Below are positions 18,478 through 26,827 of a stretch of 64,000 bases of DNA, piece after piece. Position 1 is the first letter of the stretch, and every line of letters starts with the position of its first letter. Source of the stretch: Bacteroidales bacterium (GTDB lineage: Bacteria > Bacteroidota > Bacteroidia > Bacteroidales > F082); assembly GCA_017538795.1 (NCBI GenBank), contig JAFYIE010000093.1, positions 1-64,000 on the forward strand, read 5' to 3'. The notes below the pieces were generated by a model. It worked only from the letters and a program-made list of their open reading frames with translations, was not told the DNA's origin and did not search any database. A program made the translations under genes and the position numbers.

Positions 18478-20247
18478 TTATTCTTTTATTAACACATTTT
18501 TGACTTCCCAAGTAGGAGCGCCGGCAGTAGTGCTGTTGTATCTGAATGCGATACGCACAGTCTGTCCAAGATATGCTGCAAGGTCAATCGCTCCCGACTC
18601 ATAGAAGTTCCAGTTTTGTCCTGTTGGATAGTTAGGAATTGTAACAGGAGTCCATGATTCCGGTGATGGAGCTGTGCCTGGCTCGTAATCTGTGGAAATC
18701 CACAATGACATCTCACTTTGAGGATTTGCTCCATATTTGTATGCATGCTCAAATGTGAGTATTGCCGACGCAAATCCATCGAGGTCAATCTCAGGTGAAA
18801 TGAGCCAGCTGTCGCTTTGTAAAGCACTGCCTGAGAAAGCGCTTGCCTTCATGCATGAGTACTGTGAATCAAATTTCCAAATGTATGTCAAACCTGCCGG
18901 TACATCAACGTTATAAATTGTGAAGTCGCCCTGACCAGAACCGAATGTCTCGCTGAATATGTTCTGTGGTTGTGGTGTAGGCTCGCCTTCTCTCACCAAA
19001 ATCGATTTGATTTCGATGGTTCCGGCAGCTGAATCTGTAGAAGTGTATTTCACTGCCACATTCACTATCTTGCCGACGAAAGTTTCTGGCATCACCAGTT
19101 CAATATCTTCAAACTGATAATTATTATTCTCAATTTCCGCCGGAATCTGTGTCCATGTTGCTGTTTCAGGCAACGAATCGAATTCGTAGTTGTCCGAAAC
19201 CCAGAATGTCACATCATTATTTATATTATTGAAATACTTGGCGCCGTAGTTCACCTTCACCACGACCTTTTCAACTGCTGTCAAATCGACAGGTGAAGAG
19301 ATGAGCCAGTCTTCATTTTCATAATATGCCTTTCCTGAAACATAGCCCGACATCGTAGCCGCGCTATGATCGATATGCCATTCCTGGTCACCGATCACGC
19401 TCTTTGTAACATATGTTCCGAACGACGATGCAAAGCTCTGATTATATGGGATATCCATCACCTCACCGCCTTGGCCGCATCTGTTTCCGGTCAGGTTCAC
19501 ATCAGTGGTGTTACGGACGAGTAGTTGCCAAGTGGTGTTGTACACCGAAACTATGCTTGCCAATGTGCCTCTTCCCTCAGGAAGTGTATCGGCTGCAAAG
19601 TTGGCGTAGCCGCTTGTACGAACGATGATGGCATCACCGTCGCAGCTCACCAGCGATCTGTTTGTATTACTTGTGCCATCAGCGTATGTTTTACCAAGTT
19701 CGCTATCGTCAAACTGCACATTTTTAAGCTTCACTAGGTCGCAAAGATGATTACCTGCATTGATGTCTTCGATAGTTGTTTCAATAGGCTGAACCTTATC
19801 GTAGCAACCTCTTTTGTAAATAACAATCAATTTGTTAGGATCGTATTCCTGAACCTGAATCTGAGGCAGTTTGCTGTATTCCGAAATGATTGATCCGTAA
19901 AGCGAATAGCCGATATAGTCGCCGGTTTTGACGTTGAAGTCTTCACTTCCACCATCACTGGAGCCTTTTCTGTAAACAGCGATGCATTTTCCATCCTCGC
20001 CTCTCAAATAGAAGGTTCGGTAGATATTTCCGCCAGTCTCATCAGCGATAACGTAACCTTTCACTGTAGCGTTTTTATGCCATTCCTTGTCAAACTGGAA
20101 GGTTCCATTAGCCAAAGTGTCGAGGATTTGTTCGACAGTCCATTCATTTCCTGAAGGGAAATTTGGAATTTCAGGTCTGTCATTGTCTTTTTTGCAAGAC
20201 ATGAGCACCATTGATACACCTATTAATAATATAGCGAGTTTTTTCAT
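18478..20247 (-). CDS. DUF5689 lipoprotein with C-terminal jelly-roll (choice-of-anchor J) domains
   Basis: This is a 589-residue lipoprotein (lipobox VLMSC, Cys 18). Residues 30-250 resemble the DUF5689 part of the next gene (ATVKGYVIADETGGNIYRTFYLRGEDGKCIAVYRK, YSKLPQIQVQEYDPNKL), so the two genes look like diverged paralogues. The remainder has two jelly-roll-like modules with the 'choice-of-anchor' style (IPYNQSFASSFGTYV to WLISSPVDL; FSETFGSGQGDFTIY to WLISPEIDLDGFASAILTFEHAYKYG). It follows the TonB receptor by 18 bases. It is probably a surface-exposed partner of that receptor. Confidence 0.8.
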   Translation of the reverse strand: MKKLAILLIGVSMVLMSCKKDNDRPEIPNFPSGNEWTVEQILDTLANGTFQFDKEWHKNATVKGYVIADETGGNIYRTFYLRGEDGKCIAVYRKGSSDGGSEDFNVKTGDYIGYSLYGSIISEYSKLPQIQVQEYDPNKLIVIYKRGCYDKVQPIETTIEDINAGNHLCDLVKLKNVQFDDSELGKTYADGTSNTNRSLVSCDGDAIIVRTSGYANFAADTLPEGRGTLASIVSVYNTTWQLLVRNTTDVNLTGNRCGQGGEVMDIPYNQSFASSFGTYVTKSVIGDQEWHIDHSAATMSGYVSGKAYYENEDWLISSPVDLTAVEKVVVKVNYGAKYFNNINNDVTFWVSDNYEFDSLPETATWTQIPAEIENNNYQFEDIELVMPETFVGKIVNVAVKYTSTDSAAGTIEIKSILVREGEPTPQPQNIFSETFGSGQGDFTIYNVDVPAGLTYIWKFDSQYSCMKASAFSGSALQSDSWLISPEIDLDGFASAILTFEHAYKYGANPQSEMSLWISTDYEPGTAPSPESWTPVTIPNYPTGQNWNFYESGAIDLAAYLGQTVRIAFRYNSTTAGAPTWEVKNVLIKE

Positions 20248-20265
20248 GATTTTTCTCCTTTCAAA

Positions 20266-22854
20266 TTAATGTCTGACTGCTAAACTGATGAAATAATTTA
20301 TACCATATAGATATGAGTATTTCTCAGGGAAACGCTCCGGATCATCGTAGTCGGAACGAAGCTGTTCGTAACCGTAGAGAACGATGTCTTGGTTATTCAA
20401 CACGTTATTGATACTCACGTTAAGAAGGATTGTGTAACCCTTCACGTTCCACGATTTACCCGCGTAGAGGTCGATGGTGAAAGCGTCATCGAGTTTCTTC
20501 TGTTTGAGAAGCATATCTGTACGATAGTCTTCTTCGTAAAGATTCTCGAAAGCGTCTTTCACATGGTTGGTCGGGTTAACCGCGAGATAATAGTCGGCGA
20601 AATAGTTGGCGTTAACGCTAATCCACCAGTATTTAGGTGAGTTGTATTTCAATCCGATCGAACCGGCTGTCTGTGGCATATCGCCAACATAGTAGTCTTT
20701 AAGATAAACATCATCGCCGTCGTAGATTGCCTCGGCGTTGTTGTCTTCGTAGACATACACTTTCGGGCGGTTGGCATAGCGGTGCTCGCCAATTGTTCCG
20801 GCAAGCTGTGCACTGATTGTAGGTGTGATGTTGATGTCAGCGCCGAGCTCGATACCTTGAGCATACTGCTCGATGTCGTTCATGATGTAGTTGACAAATT
20901 TACCTGTCGACTCATAATAGAACGAGCGGTTCCATGTAAGCTGATAGAACTGTGTGCGATATGCTGCCAAACGTGCTTTCATGAATGGCGCGCGGAATTC
21001 ATAGCCGAGGTCGAAACTGAAGATTTTCTCGTTGTCGACATCGTTCACCACAGTGTTACGCACGCGCGGTGCCACGAACACGCTTCTGAACTCAGGAGCC
21101 TGGCTCTTCAGCATGATGTTGGCCACGATGTAGTTACGTCCGTTGAGAGCGTAGCTGCCACCGGTCTTTAAGCTACCGTTCACCTGATCAAGCTTCTTTG
21201 AGTCGCCATATGACTCATTACCTTGGAAACGACCGTTCTCGAAGTTACCTGTACGGTATAGCTGGGTGTAATCACCCTCCAAGCCGACGTAAGTCGACCA
21301 ACGGTTCTTCACATATGTCAGCTCACTCCAAAGAACCACTTTGTTGACATTGGCAACATAGTCGTAACCGATGATGTCGCCGACTGTTGCGACATGGTTC
21401 TTATTACGGAGATTGTTCTGCTGGGCGTCGGTGATTTCAAAAGCCTCGCCGTCAGCGTATTTGTCGATATCAAGGTAATAATCGCCACCGAGAAGGTCGG
21501 CCAACAATTTATAATAATGAGTCTTTGAGACACCTGCTCTCAAGCCGCCATAAAGATGGACGTTAGGGTTAAACTCATATTTAAATGTGCTCGACAAACC
21601 ATATTGCAACTTATCCTGACGGCGTTCCTCGATGATATATTTCGAGAATTTACCAGTTACAGTGTTGCCGATAATATTGTTGGCGTCGTTGACAGTCTTA
21701 AGGTTTCTCAAGTTGGCTGCATACAAGTTATCCCAGTTGATCTGATGCATGTATTCGTCATTGATCCACTGTTGCAAGTAAGCCTCATAGCCTTCTTGGG
21801 TATATCCATCTTTACCCAAATCGAGCATGTATTTATAATAGCTCGGGAGGTTACGATAGTAGTCAGGACGTGGGTCGGCCGCCTCGCCCCAGTCGAGAGC
21901 TGTTGAGCCACCTTTACCGAACCATACATATGCCGAGGTGTTGATTTGCCACTTCTCGTTCGGGGTCCAGTAATGCTGGAGCTGGAACATAGGCTGGTGA
22001 TACGAGCTCACGCGGGCGTTACGTTTGAATCTGCCGCCGTTTTCGTCGGTCTGCCATCCCCAGTTCGGGTTGTAATAATTATCATTGAGAAGATCGAACG
22101 CCTCTTGCACCGCCGGTGATGACCCCGCGCGGCTTGAAGGAGAGCCGAACACCAGAAATCCCAATGAATGTCTCTTATTAAGTTTCTTTTCAGCTGAAAG
22201 GAAATAGCTACTTCCAGCATACCATGTGCCTTCATTCCAGGCCAACACGCTGCTCATCGGAGTGTAACGTCCCGACACCGACACCGAGAAAGCCCATCCA
22301 TTGTTCATCAAGCCAGTGCTCGCCGTCGCCATAAGTCTATGTGCGTACGAACGGTTCGACAACGAATAGCTCAACGAGATCTGTTTACGGTAGTTGCTGG
22401 CTCTTGTCGAGATAGCCGTCACGCCGGCCGGACCGCCGAAGCTCTCGTAAGTGATGCCCGAGTTAACCATGATAACTGAGTTACGCATCACGTCATTCAA
22501 GCCACCCCAATTTGAGTAGTAAGGACGTCCGCCATCAGGGTCGTTCATCAAAACACCGTTGATCAAAACATCAGTGTATTTTGAATCGTAAGCACGGATA
22601 CGGAACCTTCTTGAGCTGAGGTTGTAAGCCGCGATGTTGTTGAATGCGTCGCGCGACGACTGCAAGAAACTCGAGATATCCGTAGAGCTCTGCGTATCGT
22701 CATACTCCGTGTCAATCATGATGATTGTCGGAAGCGATGTGTTCTCACTGACCGTAGTGTCAGCCGATTGCTTTTGCGCATCAGGTTCCACAAACTGTGC
22801 GTGCAAACTGATTCCTAATGCAACAGCAAGAATTAATAGTAGATACTTCTTCAT
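20266..22854 (-). CDS. TonB-dependent receptor
   Basis: This is an 862-residue outer-membrane receptor. A signal peptide (to about LHA, residue 19) is followed by a short region and a plug domain (FNNIAAYNLSSRRFRIRAYDSKYTDVLINGVLMNDPDGG; GITYESFGGPAGVTAISTRAS). A long barrel ends in the aromatic-rich GINYFISLAVRH with a near-terminal motif usual for barrels. It lacks the N-terminal carboxypeptidase-like domain of SusC proteins and has no SusD neighbour. It heads the run of two DUF5689 lipoproteins, and a secreted endonuclease/phosphatase family gene diverges from it, which suggests uptake of nucleic-acid breakdown products or phosphate (inference). Confidence 0.9.
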   Translation of the reverse strand: MKKYLLLILAVALGISLHAQFVEPDAQKQSADTTVSENTSLPTIIMIDTEYDDTQSSTDISSFLQSSRDAFNNIAAYNLSSRRFRIRAYDSKYTDVLINGVLMNDPDGGRPYYSNWGGLNDVMRNSVIMVNSGITYESFGGPAGVTAISTRASNYRKQISLSYSLSNRSYAHRLMATASTGLMNNGWAFSVSVSGRYTPMSSVLAWNEGTWYAGSSYFLSAEKKLNKRHSLGFLVFGSPSSRAGSSPAVQEAFDLLNDNYYNPNWGWQTDENGGRFKRNARVSSYHQPMFQLQHYWTPNEKWQINTSAYVWFGKGGSTALDWGEAADPRPDYYRNLPSYYKYMLDLGKDGYTQEGYEAYLQQWINDEYMHQINWDNLYAANLRNLKTVNDANNIIGNTVTGKFSKYIIEERRQDKLQYGLSSTFKYEFNPNVHLYGGLRAGVSKTHYYKLLADLLGGDYYLDIDKYADGEAFEITDAQQNNLRNKNHVATVGDIIGYDYVANVNKVVLWSELTYVKNRWSTYVGLEGDYTQLYRTGNFENGRFQGNESYGDSKKLDQVNGSLKTGGSYALNGRNYIVANIMLKSQAPEFRSVFVAPRVRNTVVNDVDNEKIFSFDLGYEFRAPFMKARLAAYRTQFYQLTWNRSFYYESTGKFVNYIMNDIEQYAQGIELGADINITPTISAQLAGTIGEHRYANRPKVYVYEDNNAEAIYDGDDVYLKDYYVGDMPQTAGSIGLKYNSPKYWWISVNANYFADYYLAVNPTNHVKDAFENLYEEDYRTDMLLKQKKLDDAFTIDLYAGKSWNVKGYTILLNVSINNVLNNQDIVLYGYEQLRSDYDDPERFPEKYSYLYGINYFISLAVRH

Positions 22855-22873
22855 TTAACAAAATTTAATCGCA

Positions 22874-22881
22874 CAAATTTA
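22874..22881 (-). promoter_or_regulatory. Promoter -7 box for the TonB-receptor run
   Basis: The minus strand reads TAAATTTG, 19 bases before the receptor ATG. The seven genes down to tadA are spaced by 27 bases or less, so this box may serve them all. Confidence 0.55.
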
Positions 22882-22959
22882 CAATTTTTTCCATTACCTT
22901 AAATAAAAATGGCAAAAATTAATTTCTCGTCAATTTTTATTGCTTATAAAAAAATTCAC

Positions 22960-22967
22960 TATATTTG
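22960..22967 (+). promoter_or_regulatory. Promoter -7 box for the secreted endonuclease/phosphatase gene
   Basis: TATATTTG followed by TAC lies 25 bases before the ATG at 22993. It supports that start over the ATG at 22909, which would be upstream of the box. Confidence 0.6.
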
Positions 22968-22992
22968 TACCCAAATTCATTTTCGTAAAACT

Positions 22993-24054
22993 ATGTTGAA
23001 AAAATTAAACTTTCTGGCAATAGTGATGTTATTCCTCATCACTTTAGCGAACGCTCAGCAACAACAGCTCAAGATGGCTCTCGTAGGTTTCTACAACCTT
23101 GAGAATCTTTATGATACCATCAACGACCCCGACAAGAACGATGAAGAATTTCTGCCTCAAGGCAAAAACGCCTGGAACACCGAGAAATACATCACCAAAC
23201 TGCATAACATGGCTTATGCCATCTCAACCATAGGCACCGACAAAAGCGAAAAGTTCTGCTCTCCTGACGGCCTCATGGTGCTCGGCGTCTCGGAAATCGA
23301 GAACCGCTATGTGCTCGAAGATCTGGTGGCACAGCCTGAGCTTGCCAGCCGCAACTACCAAATCGTTCACTACGACTCACCTGACCGCCGTGGCGTCGAC
23401 GTGGCGCTGCTCTACAACCCGAAGTTTTTCAAGGTGACAAACCACAAGTCATATCGCCTGAATGTCCCTAACCAGCCTAACTTCATCTCACGCGACCAGC
23501 TTGTGGTGACAGGTATCTTGGACGACGAGGAGTTCAGCTTCATCGTGATGCACTGGCCTTCACGTTACGGCGGCGAGAAACGTTCTTTGCCTGGACGTAT
23601 GGCAGCTGCCCACCTCTGCCGTCATATCGCCGACTCCATCATGGAGAAAAACCCTAACGCGAAAATCGTGATGATGGGCGACTACAACGACTATCCGACT
23701 AACAAGAGTATCATCGACGGATTGCGCGCTAAAGGCCGCGTCGAAGATATGAAGGAAGGCGATTTCTTCAACCCAATGTGGAAGATGCACCAAAACGGCG
23801 AAGGCACCAACTACTACCGCGACGTGAAAGGCGTGCTCGACCAATGCATCATCACTCCCGCATTGCTCAAAGACGAGAACAACCCGTTCGCGACATATCA
23901 GCTGTTCAAGCCTATGGTTCATTCGAAAGAATTCTTGAAACAGCACGACGGCCGCTACAACGGATACCCGTGGCGTTCATTCGCAGGCGGCGTGTGGCTC
24001 GGCGGTTATTCCGACCACTTCCCGGTTTACCTTATACTCCTTAAAAGACTTTAG
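22993..24054 (+). CDS. Secreted endonuclease/exonuclease/phosphatase family protein
   Basis: The start at 22993 gives a signal peptide (MLKKLNFLAIVMLFLITLANAQ) and follows a promoter box; a longer frame from 22909 would include the promoter. The 353-residue protein is an EEP-fold phosphoesterase: FYNLENLYD (metal Asn and Glu region), GVSEIEN, YDSPDRRGVDVALLY, VMHWPSR, MMGDYNDYP (the conserved D-x-N) and YSDHFPVY (the catalytic His). It would cut phosphodiester or phosphomonoester bonds in the periplasm or outside. It diverges from the TonB receptor/DUF5689 run. Confidence 0.88.
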   Translation: MLKKLNFLAIVMLFLITLANAQQQQLKMALVGFYNLENLYDTINDPDKNDEEFLPQGKNAWNTEKYITKLHNMAYAISTIGTDKSEKFCSPDGLMVLGVSEIENRYVLEDLVAQPELASRNYQIVHYDSPDRRGVDVALLYNPKFFKVTNHKSYRLNVPNQPNFISRDQLVVTGILDDEEFSFIVMHWPSRYGGEKRSLPGRMAAAHLCRHIADSIMEKNPNAKIVMMGDYNDYPTNKSIIDGLRAKGRVEDMKEGDFFNPMWKMHQNGEGTNYYRDVKGVLDQCIITPALLKDENNPFATYQLFKPMVHSKEFLKQHDGRYNGYPWRSFAGGVWLGGYSDHFPVYLILLKRL

Positions 24055-24062
24055 ACCTAGAC

Positions 24063-24090
24063 GTTAGCCATTAGCTATTAGCCATTATTT
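24063..24090. repeat. Heptamer array (ATTAGCC type)
   Basis: Four 7-base units (GTTAGCC, ATTAGCT, ATTAGCC, ATTATTT) lie directly before a terminator hairpin. The word is the complement of the array at 40907-40962. Confidence 0.75.
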
Positions 24091-24159
24091 TTTAATGCCA
24101 TATGCAGAAATGCGACCTACCACAGGGTACTGTGAGCATTTCGAAAATGGCATTAAAAA
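24088..24159. terminator. Bidirectional terminator hairpin
   Basis: TTTTTTAATGCCAT (24088-24101) pairs with ATGGCATTAAAAA (24147-24159). Inside are GAAATGC/GCATTTC and CACAG/TGTG pairs. It lies between convergent genes, and the T and A flanks suit termination in both directions. Confidence 0.75.
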
Positions 24160-26712
24160 CTATTCTTTCACATAAATTCGTTTTACACGTTGGGAAATTC
24201 GCGTCATGATTTCGTATGGAATCGTGTCGCAGGCTTCCGCTATTGTTTCAATAGGGTGATTGTCGTCGAAGAGTACGGCTGTGTCATCTTCCTGACAATC
24301 GATGCCGGTGACGTCGATCATGGTGAGGTCCATGCAGATGTTTCCGATTATCGGCGCCGCCTTGCCGTTGACCCAGAAACAGGCGTTGCCGTTACCCAGT
24401 TGGCGGCGCAAACCATCGGCGTAACCTATAGGAACCACTGCTATTCTTGAAGGTTTCGTGATCTTTCCGTGGCGACCGTAACCTATAGTCTCGCCAGGTT
24501 CGTATTCCTTGATTTGCTTGATTGTAGTCTTCAGCGACATCACATTATGCAGCTTTCCTCGGTCTTCGTCGCACACTGCCACGCCATAGACGCCAATGCC
24601 CAGACGCACCATATCGTATTGATACTCAGTGAATCGCGAGATGCCGGCAGTGTTCAAAAGATGACGCATGATCTTATACGGGAACGCTGCCACGATCTTC
24701 GAGCTCATCTTCTCGAACATCTCCACCTGATGCATCACAAAATCACGCTCCTCAGGCATGTCGCTCGTCGCGAAATGCGAGAAAACACTCATGATTTTGA
24801 GCTTCGGATTGGCTTTAACACGTTCAATCAAAGTGTCGATTTCTTCTGGAAGGAAACCCAAACGATGCATGCCGGTATCGACTTTGATATGTATTCCGAC
24901 AGGCTTTGTCAGCTCCGTATCCAGTTGATTTATAGCGTCTTCCAGCTGCGACAGGCAACGGAAACTGTAGATATCTGGCTCAAGATTATTTTCAATGATC
25001 TCGTCGAAGGTATTGGTCTCAGGCGTCATCACCATGATTGGCAAACGGATGCCTTTGTTGCGCAGTTCCACACCTTCGTCGGCATACGCAACAGTAAGAT
25101 AATCAACATGATGGAAAGCGAGAGCGTTCGACACCTCGTAGTTGCCGCTGCCGTAAGCAAAAGCCTTCACCATAACCATCATCTTGGTGTCTTTTTTCAG
25201 CTTTCCACGATAATAGTTGAGGTTTTTAATAAGGTTGTCGAGGTTGATCTCAAGCACCGTCTCATGCGACTTCTGCTGCAGCACTTTCATGATGCGCTCA
25301 AACTCGAAACTACGGGCGCCTTTCAACAGAACTATCTGATTTTCAAACATTTTCATCGGGTGATTAGCGAGAAAATCAGAAGTTGAGGTGTAAAAATATG
25401 AGGTTCCTCGCTGCGCTCGGAATGACAGCGTTTTTGAGTAGCGAATCAAAGCCGGACCGATGCCTATGAATGTGTCAACACCTTTATTTTCAATGAGTTG
25501 TGCAACATTTTTATAAAGGTCTTCTTCTTTCAGTTCGCTCTGGAGGATATCAGAAAGAATCAGCACCTTGTTGTCGTGATGCTGCGCGTTCATGAAGTCG
25601 AGGGCTATGGCGAGAGCGTTTCTATCGTTATTATATGAATCGTTGATTATCAGACAATTACGCACACCTGCTTTCAATTCCATTCGCATCTCTACAGCCT
25701 CTAGATGTGCCATACGCTCCGCTATTACATCATTCGGCAGACCGAGCAAGAGCGCCACGCACCAGCAGTTGATTGCGTTTTCAATCGATGCGTTGTCGAT
25801 GAAAGGGATGGTGATGGCGATTGTTTCACCACGGAATTGCGCAATGATTCGCGTAAAGACGCACGGCCGGGCGTCTCTACATACATTATCATTGTGTGTT
25901 ATCGATGAAACAAACAAATCGGCGTTTTCATCAATTTTACTCCATGAAAATGTATGGATTCCATGGTTTACAACGATTTCATCGACATCAGCGTTATCCT
26001 TGCAATAAACCAGATTATCAATTCCATCGAATAATTTTATTTTCTCCTCTATCTTCTGCTGAACATCTTTAAAATTCTTGCCGTGAGCAGGTCCGATGTT
26101 TGTGAACACACCAATGGTCGGTTTTATTATCTCGCGCAGCTTTTCCATCTCACCCGGACGCGAAATACCTGCTTCGAAAAGCGCTATCTCGTGCGTCGAA
26201 TCCATCTGCCACACCGACAATGGCACTCCTATTTGTGAGTTGTAGCTCTTCGGACTGCGGCACACCGACATCGAGGGCGACAATATCTGATACAGCCACT
26301 CCTTCACCACCGTTTTGCCATTGCTGCCGGTGATTCCTACGACAGGAATATTGAACTGCGAGCGATGATATGCAGCAAGGGTTTGAAGGGCAATCAAAGT
26401 ATCGTTAACAACCACAAAAACGGCGTCAGAATATTGTTTTAAGGCATCAAATTGCGCGTTAGCATCGTATTTTTCAATGTTTTTCTGCGAAATCACAAAG
26501 GATTTTACGCCTTTTTCATACAATTCGGCGATATATTTATGACCGTCATTCCTTCCGCTATAAAGCGCGAAAAACAGCGTGTTTTCAGCATCAATCAGCA
26601 ATCTGCTGTCAAACAAAATATCCTTTATAATAATTGTATCTGATTGATTACCAATTATTTGACCTCCAACGATAGAGACAATTTGTTTTATAGTATAACC
26701 TTCGTTTTGCAT
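24160..26712 (-). CDS. murF-alr: Bifunctional MurF (UDP-MurNAc-tripeptide:D-Ala-D-Ala ligase) / alanine racemase
   Basis: The 850-residue fusion joins two peptidoglycan steps: D-alanine supply and addition of D-Ala-D-Ala to the UDP-MurNAc tripeptide. The MurF part (1 to about 475) has the ATP loop VVGITGSNGKTVVKEWL, the lysine region ICRSPKSYNSQIGVPLS-like segment, and NDSYNNDRNALAIALDF. The racemase part begins near residue 485 with the PLP lysine in MVKAFAYGSG (about 514) and has YADGLRRQLGNGNACFWVNGK later. Such fusions are known in Bacteroidota. Two repeat-derived peptides lie in the MurF part: about 277-287 (CRDARPCVFTR) and about 428-436 (SFRAQRGTS). A promoter box lies only four bases before the ATG. 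Confidence 0.93.
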   Translation of the reverse strand: MQNEGYTIKQIVSIVGGQIIGNQSDTIIIKDILFDSRLLIDAENTLFFALYSGRNDGHKYIAELYEKGVKSFVISQKNIEKYDANAQFDALKQYSDAVFVVVNDTLIALQTLAAYHRSQFNIPVVGITGSNGKTVVKEWLYQILSPSMSVCRSPKSYNSQIGVPLSVWQMDSTHEIALFEAGISRPGEMEKLREIIKPTIGVFTNIGPAHGKNFKDVQQKIEEKIKLFDGIDNLVYCKDNADVDEIVVNHGIHTFSWSKIDENADLFVSSITHNDNVCRDARPCVFTRIIAQFRGETIAITIPFIDNASIENAINCWCVALLLGLPNDVIAERMAHLEAVEMRMELKAGVRNCLIINDSYNNDRNALAIALDFMNAQHHDNKVLILSDILQSELKEEDLYKNVAQLIENKGVDTFIGIGPALIRYSKTLSFRAQRGTSYFYTSTSDFLANHPMKMFENQIVLLKGARSFEFERIMKVLQQKSHETVLEINLDNLIKNLNYYRGKLKKDTKMMVMVKAFAYGSGNYEVSNALAFHHVDYLTVAYADEGVELRNKGIRLPIMVMTPETNTFDEIIENNLEPDIYSFRCLSQLEDAINQLDTELTKPVGIHIKVDTGMHRLGFLPEEIDTLIERVKANPKLKIMSVFSHFATSDMPEERDFVMHQVEMFEKMSSKIVAAFPYKIMRHLLNTAGISRFTEYQYDMVRLGIGVYGVAVCDEDRGKLHNVMSLKTTIKQIKEYEPGETIGYGRHGKITKPSRIAVVPIGYADGLRRQLGNGNACFWVNGKAAPIIGNICMDLTMIDVTGIDCQEDDTAVLFDDNHPIETIAEACDTIPYEIMTRISQRVKRIYVKE
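25400..25428. repeat. Interspersed repeat inside murF-alr (TCATTCCGAGC type)
   Basis: On the minus strand the unit runs TGTCATTCCGAGCG, then CAGCGAGGAACCTC. A similar unit in the opposite orientation lies at 57031-57056. It is translated as SFRAQRGTS in the last third of the MurF part. This sequence type recurs widely in bacterial genomes (my recollection). Confidence 0.8.
25853..25880. repeat. 28-base palindromic repeat inside murF-alr
   Basis: It has the same ends as the repeat in pyrC (GTAAAGACG and GCGTCTCTAC) around a different GC-rich core (CGGCCG). On the coding strand it is read in the same phase as in pyrC, giving RDA, three variable residues, then VFT. Confidence 0.85.
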
Positions 26713-26716
26713 ATCG

Positions 26717-26724
26717 CAAATTTA
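26717..26724 (-). promoter_or_regulatory. Promoter -7 box for murF-alr, four bases from the ATG
   Basis: The minus strand reads TAAATTTG, then CGAT, then ATG. The geometry would place the transcript start at or next to the start codon. Confidence 0.55.
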
Positions 26725-26772
26725 CGAAATTTTCACATAAATAATTGATTTTTAAAAATTTATTAAAAAATA

Positions 26773-26804
26773 TTTGGATTTTCAAAAAATTATTTCTACC
26801 TTTG
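26773..26804 (+). promoter_or_regulatory. Promoter (-33 and -7) for pdxA
   Basis: TTTG at 26773-26776 and TACCTTTG at 26797-26804 are separated by 20 bases, a textbook Bacteroidota promoter. It excludes the ATG at 26774 as start and supports the ATG at 26828. Confidence 0.75.
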
Positions 26805-26827
26805 ACGCTTTAAAACGAGCATTCTTT

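Noticed and set aside
24469-25386. A 305-codon open frame opposite murF-alr
   Set aside because: It is antisense to an essential fusion gene with clear motifs, and its content reads as reversed codons of that gene.
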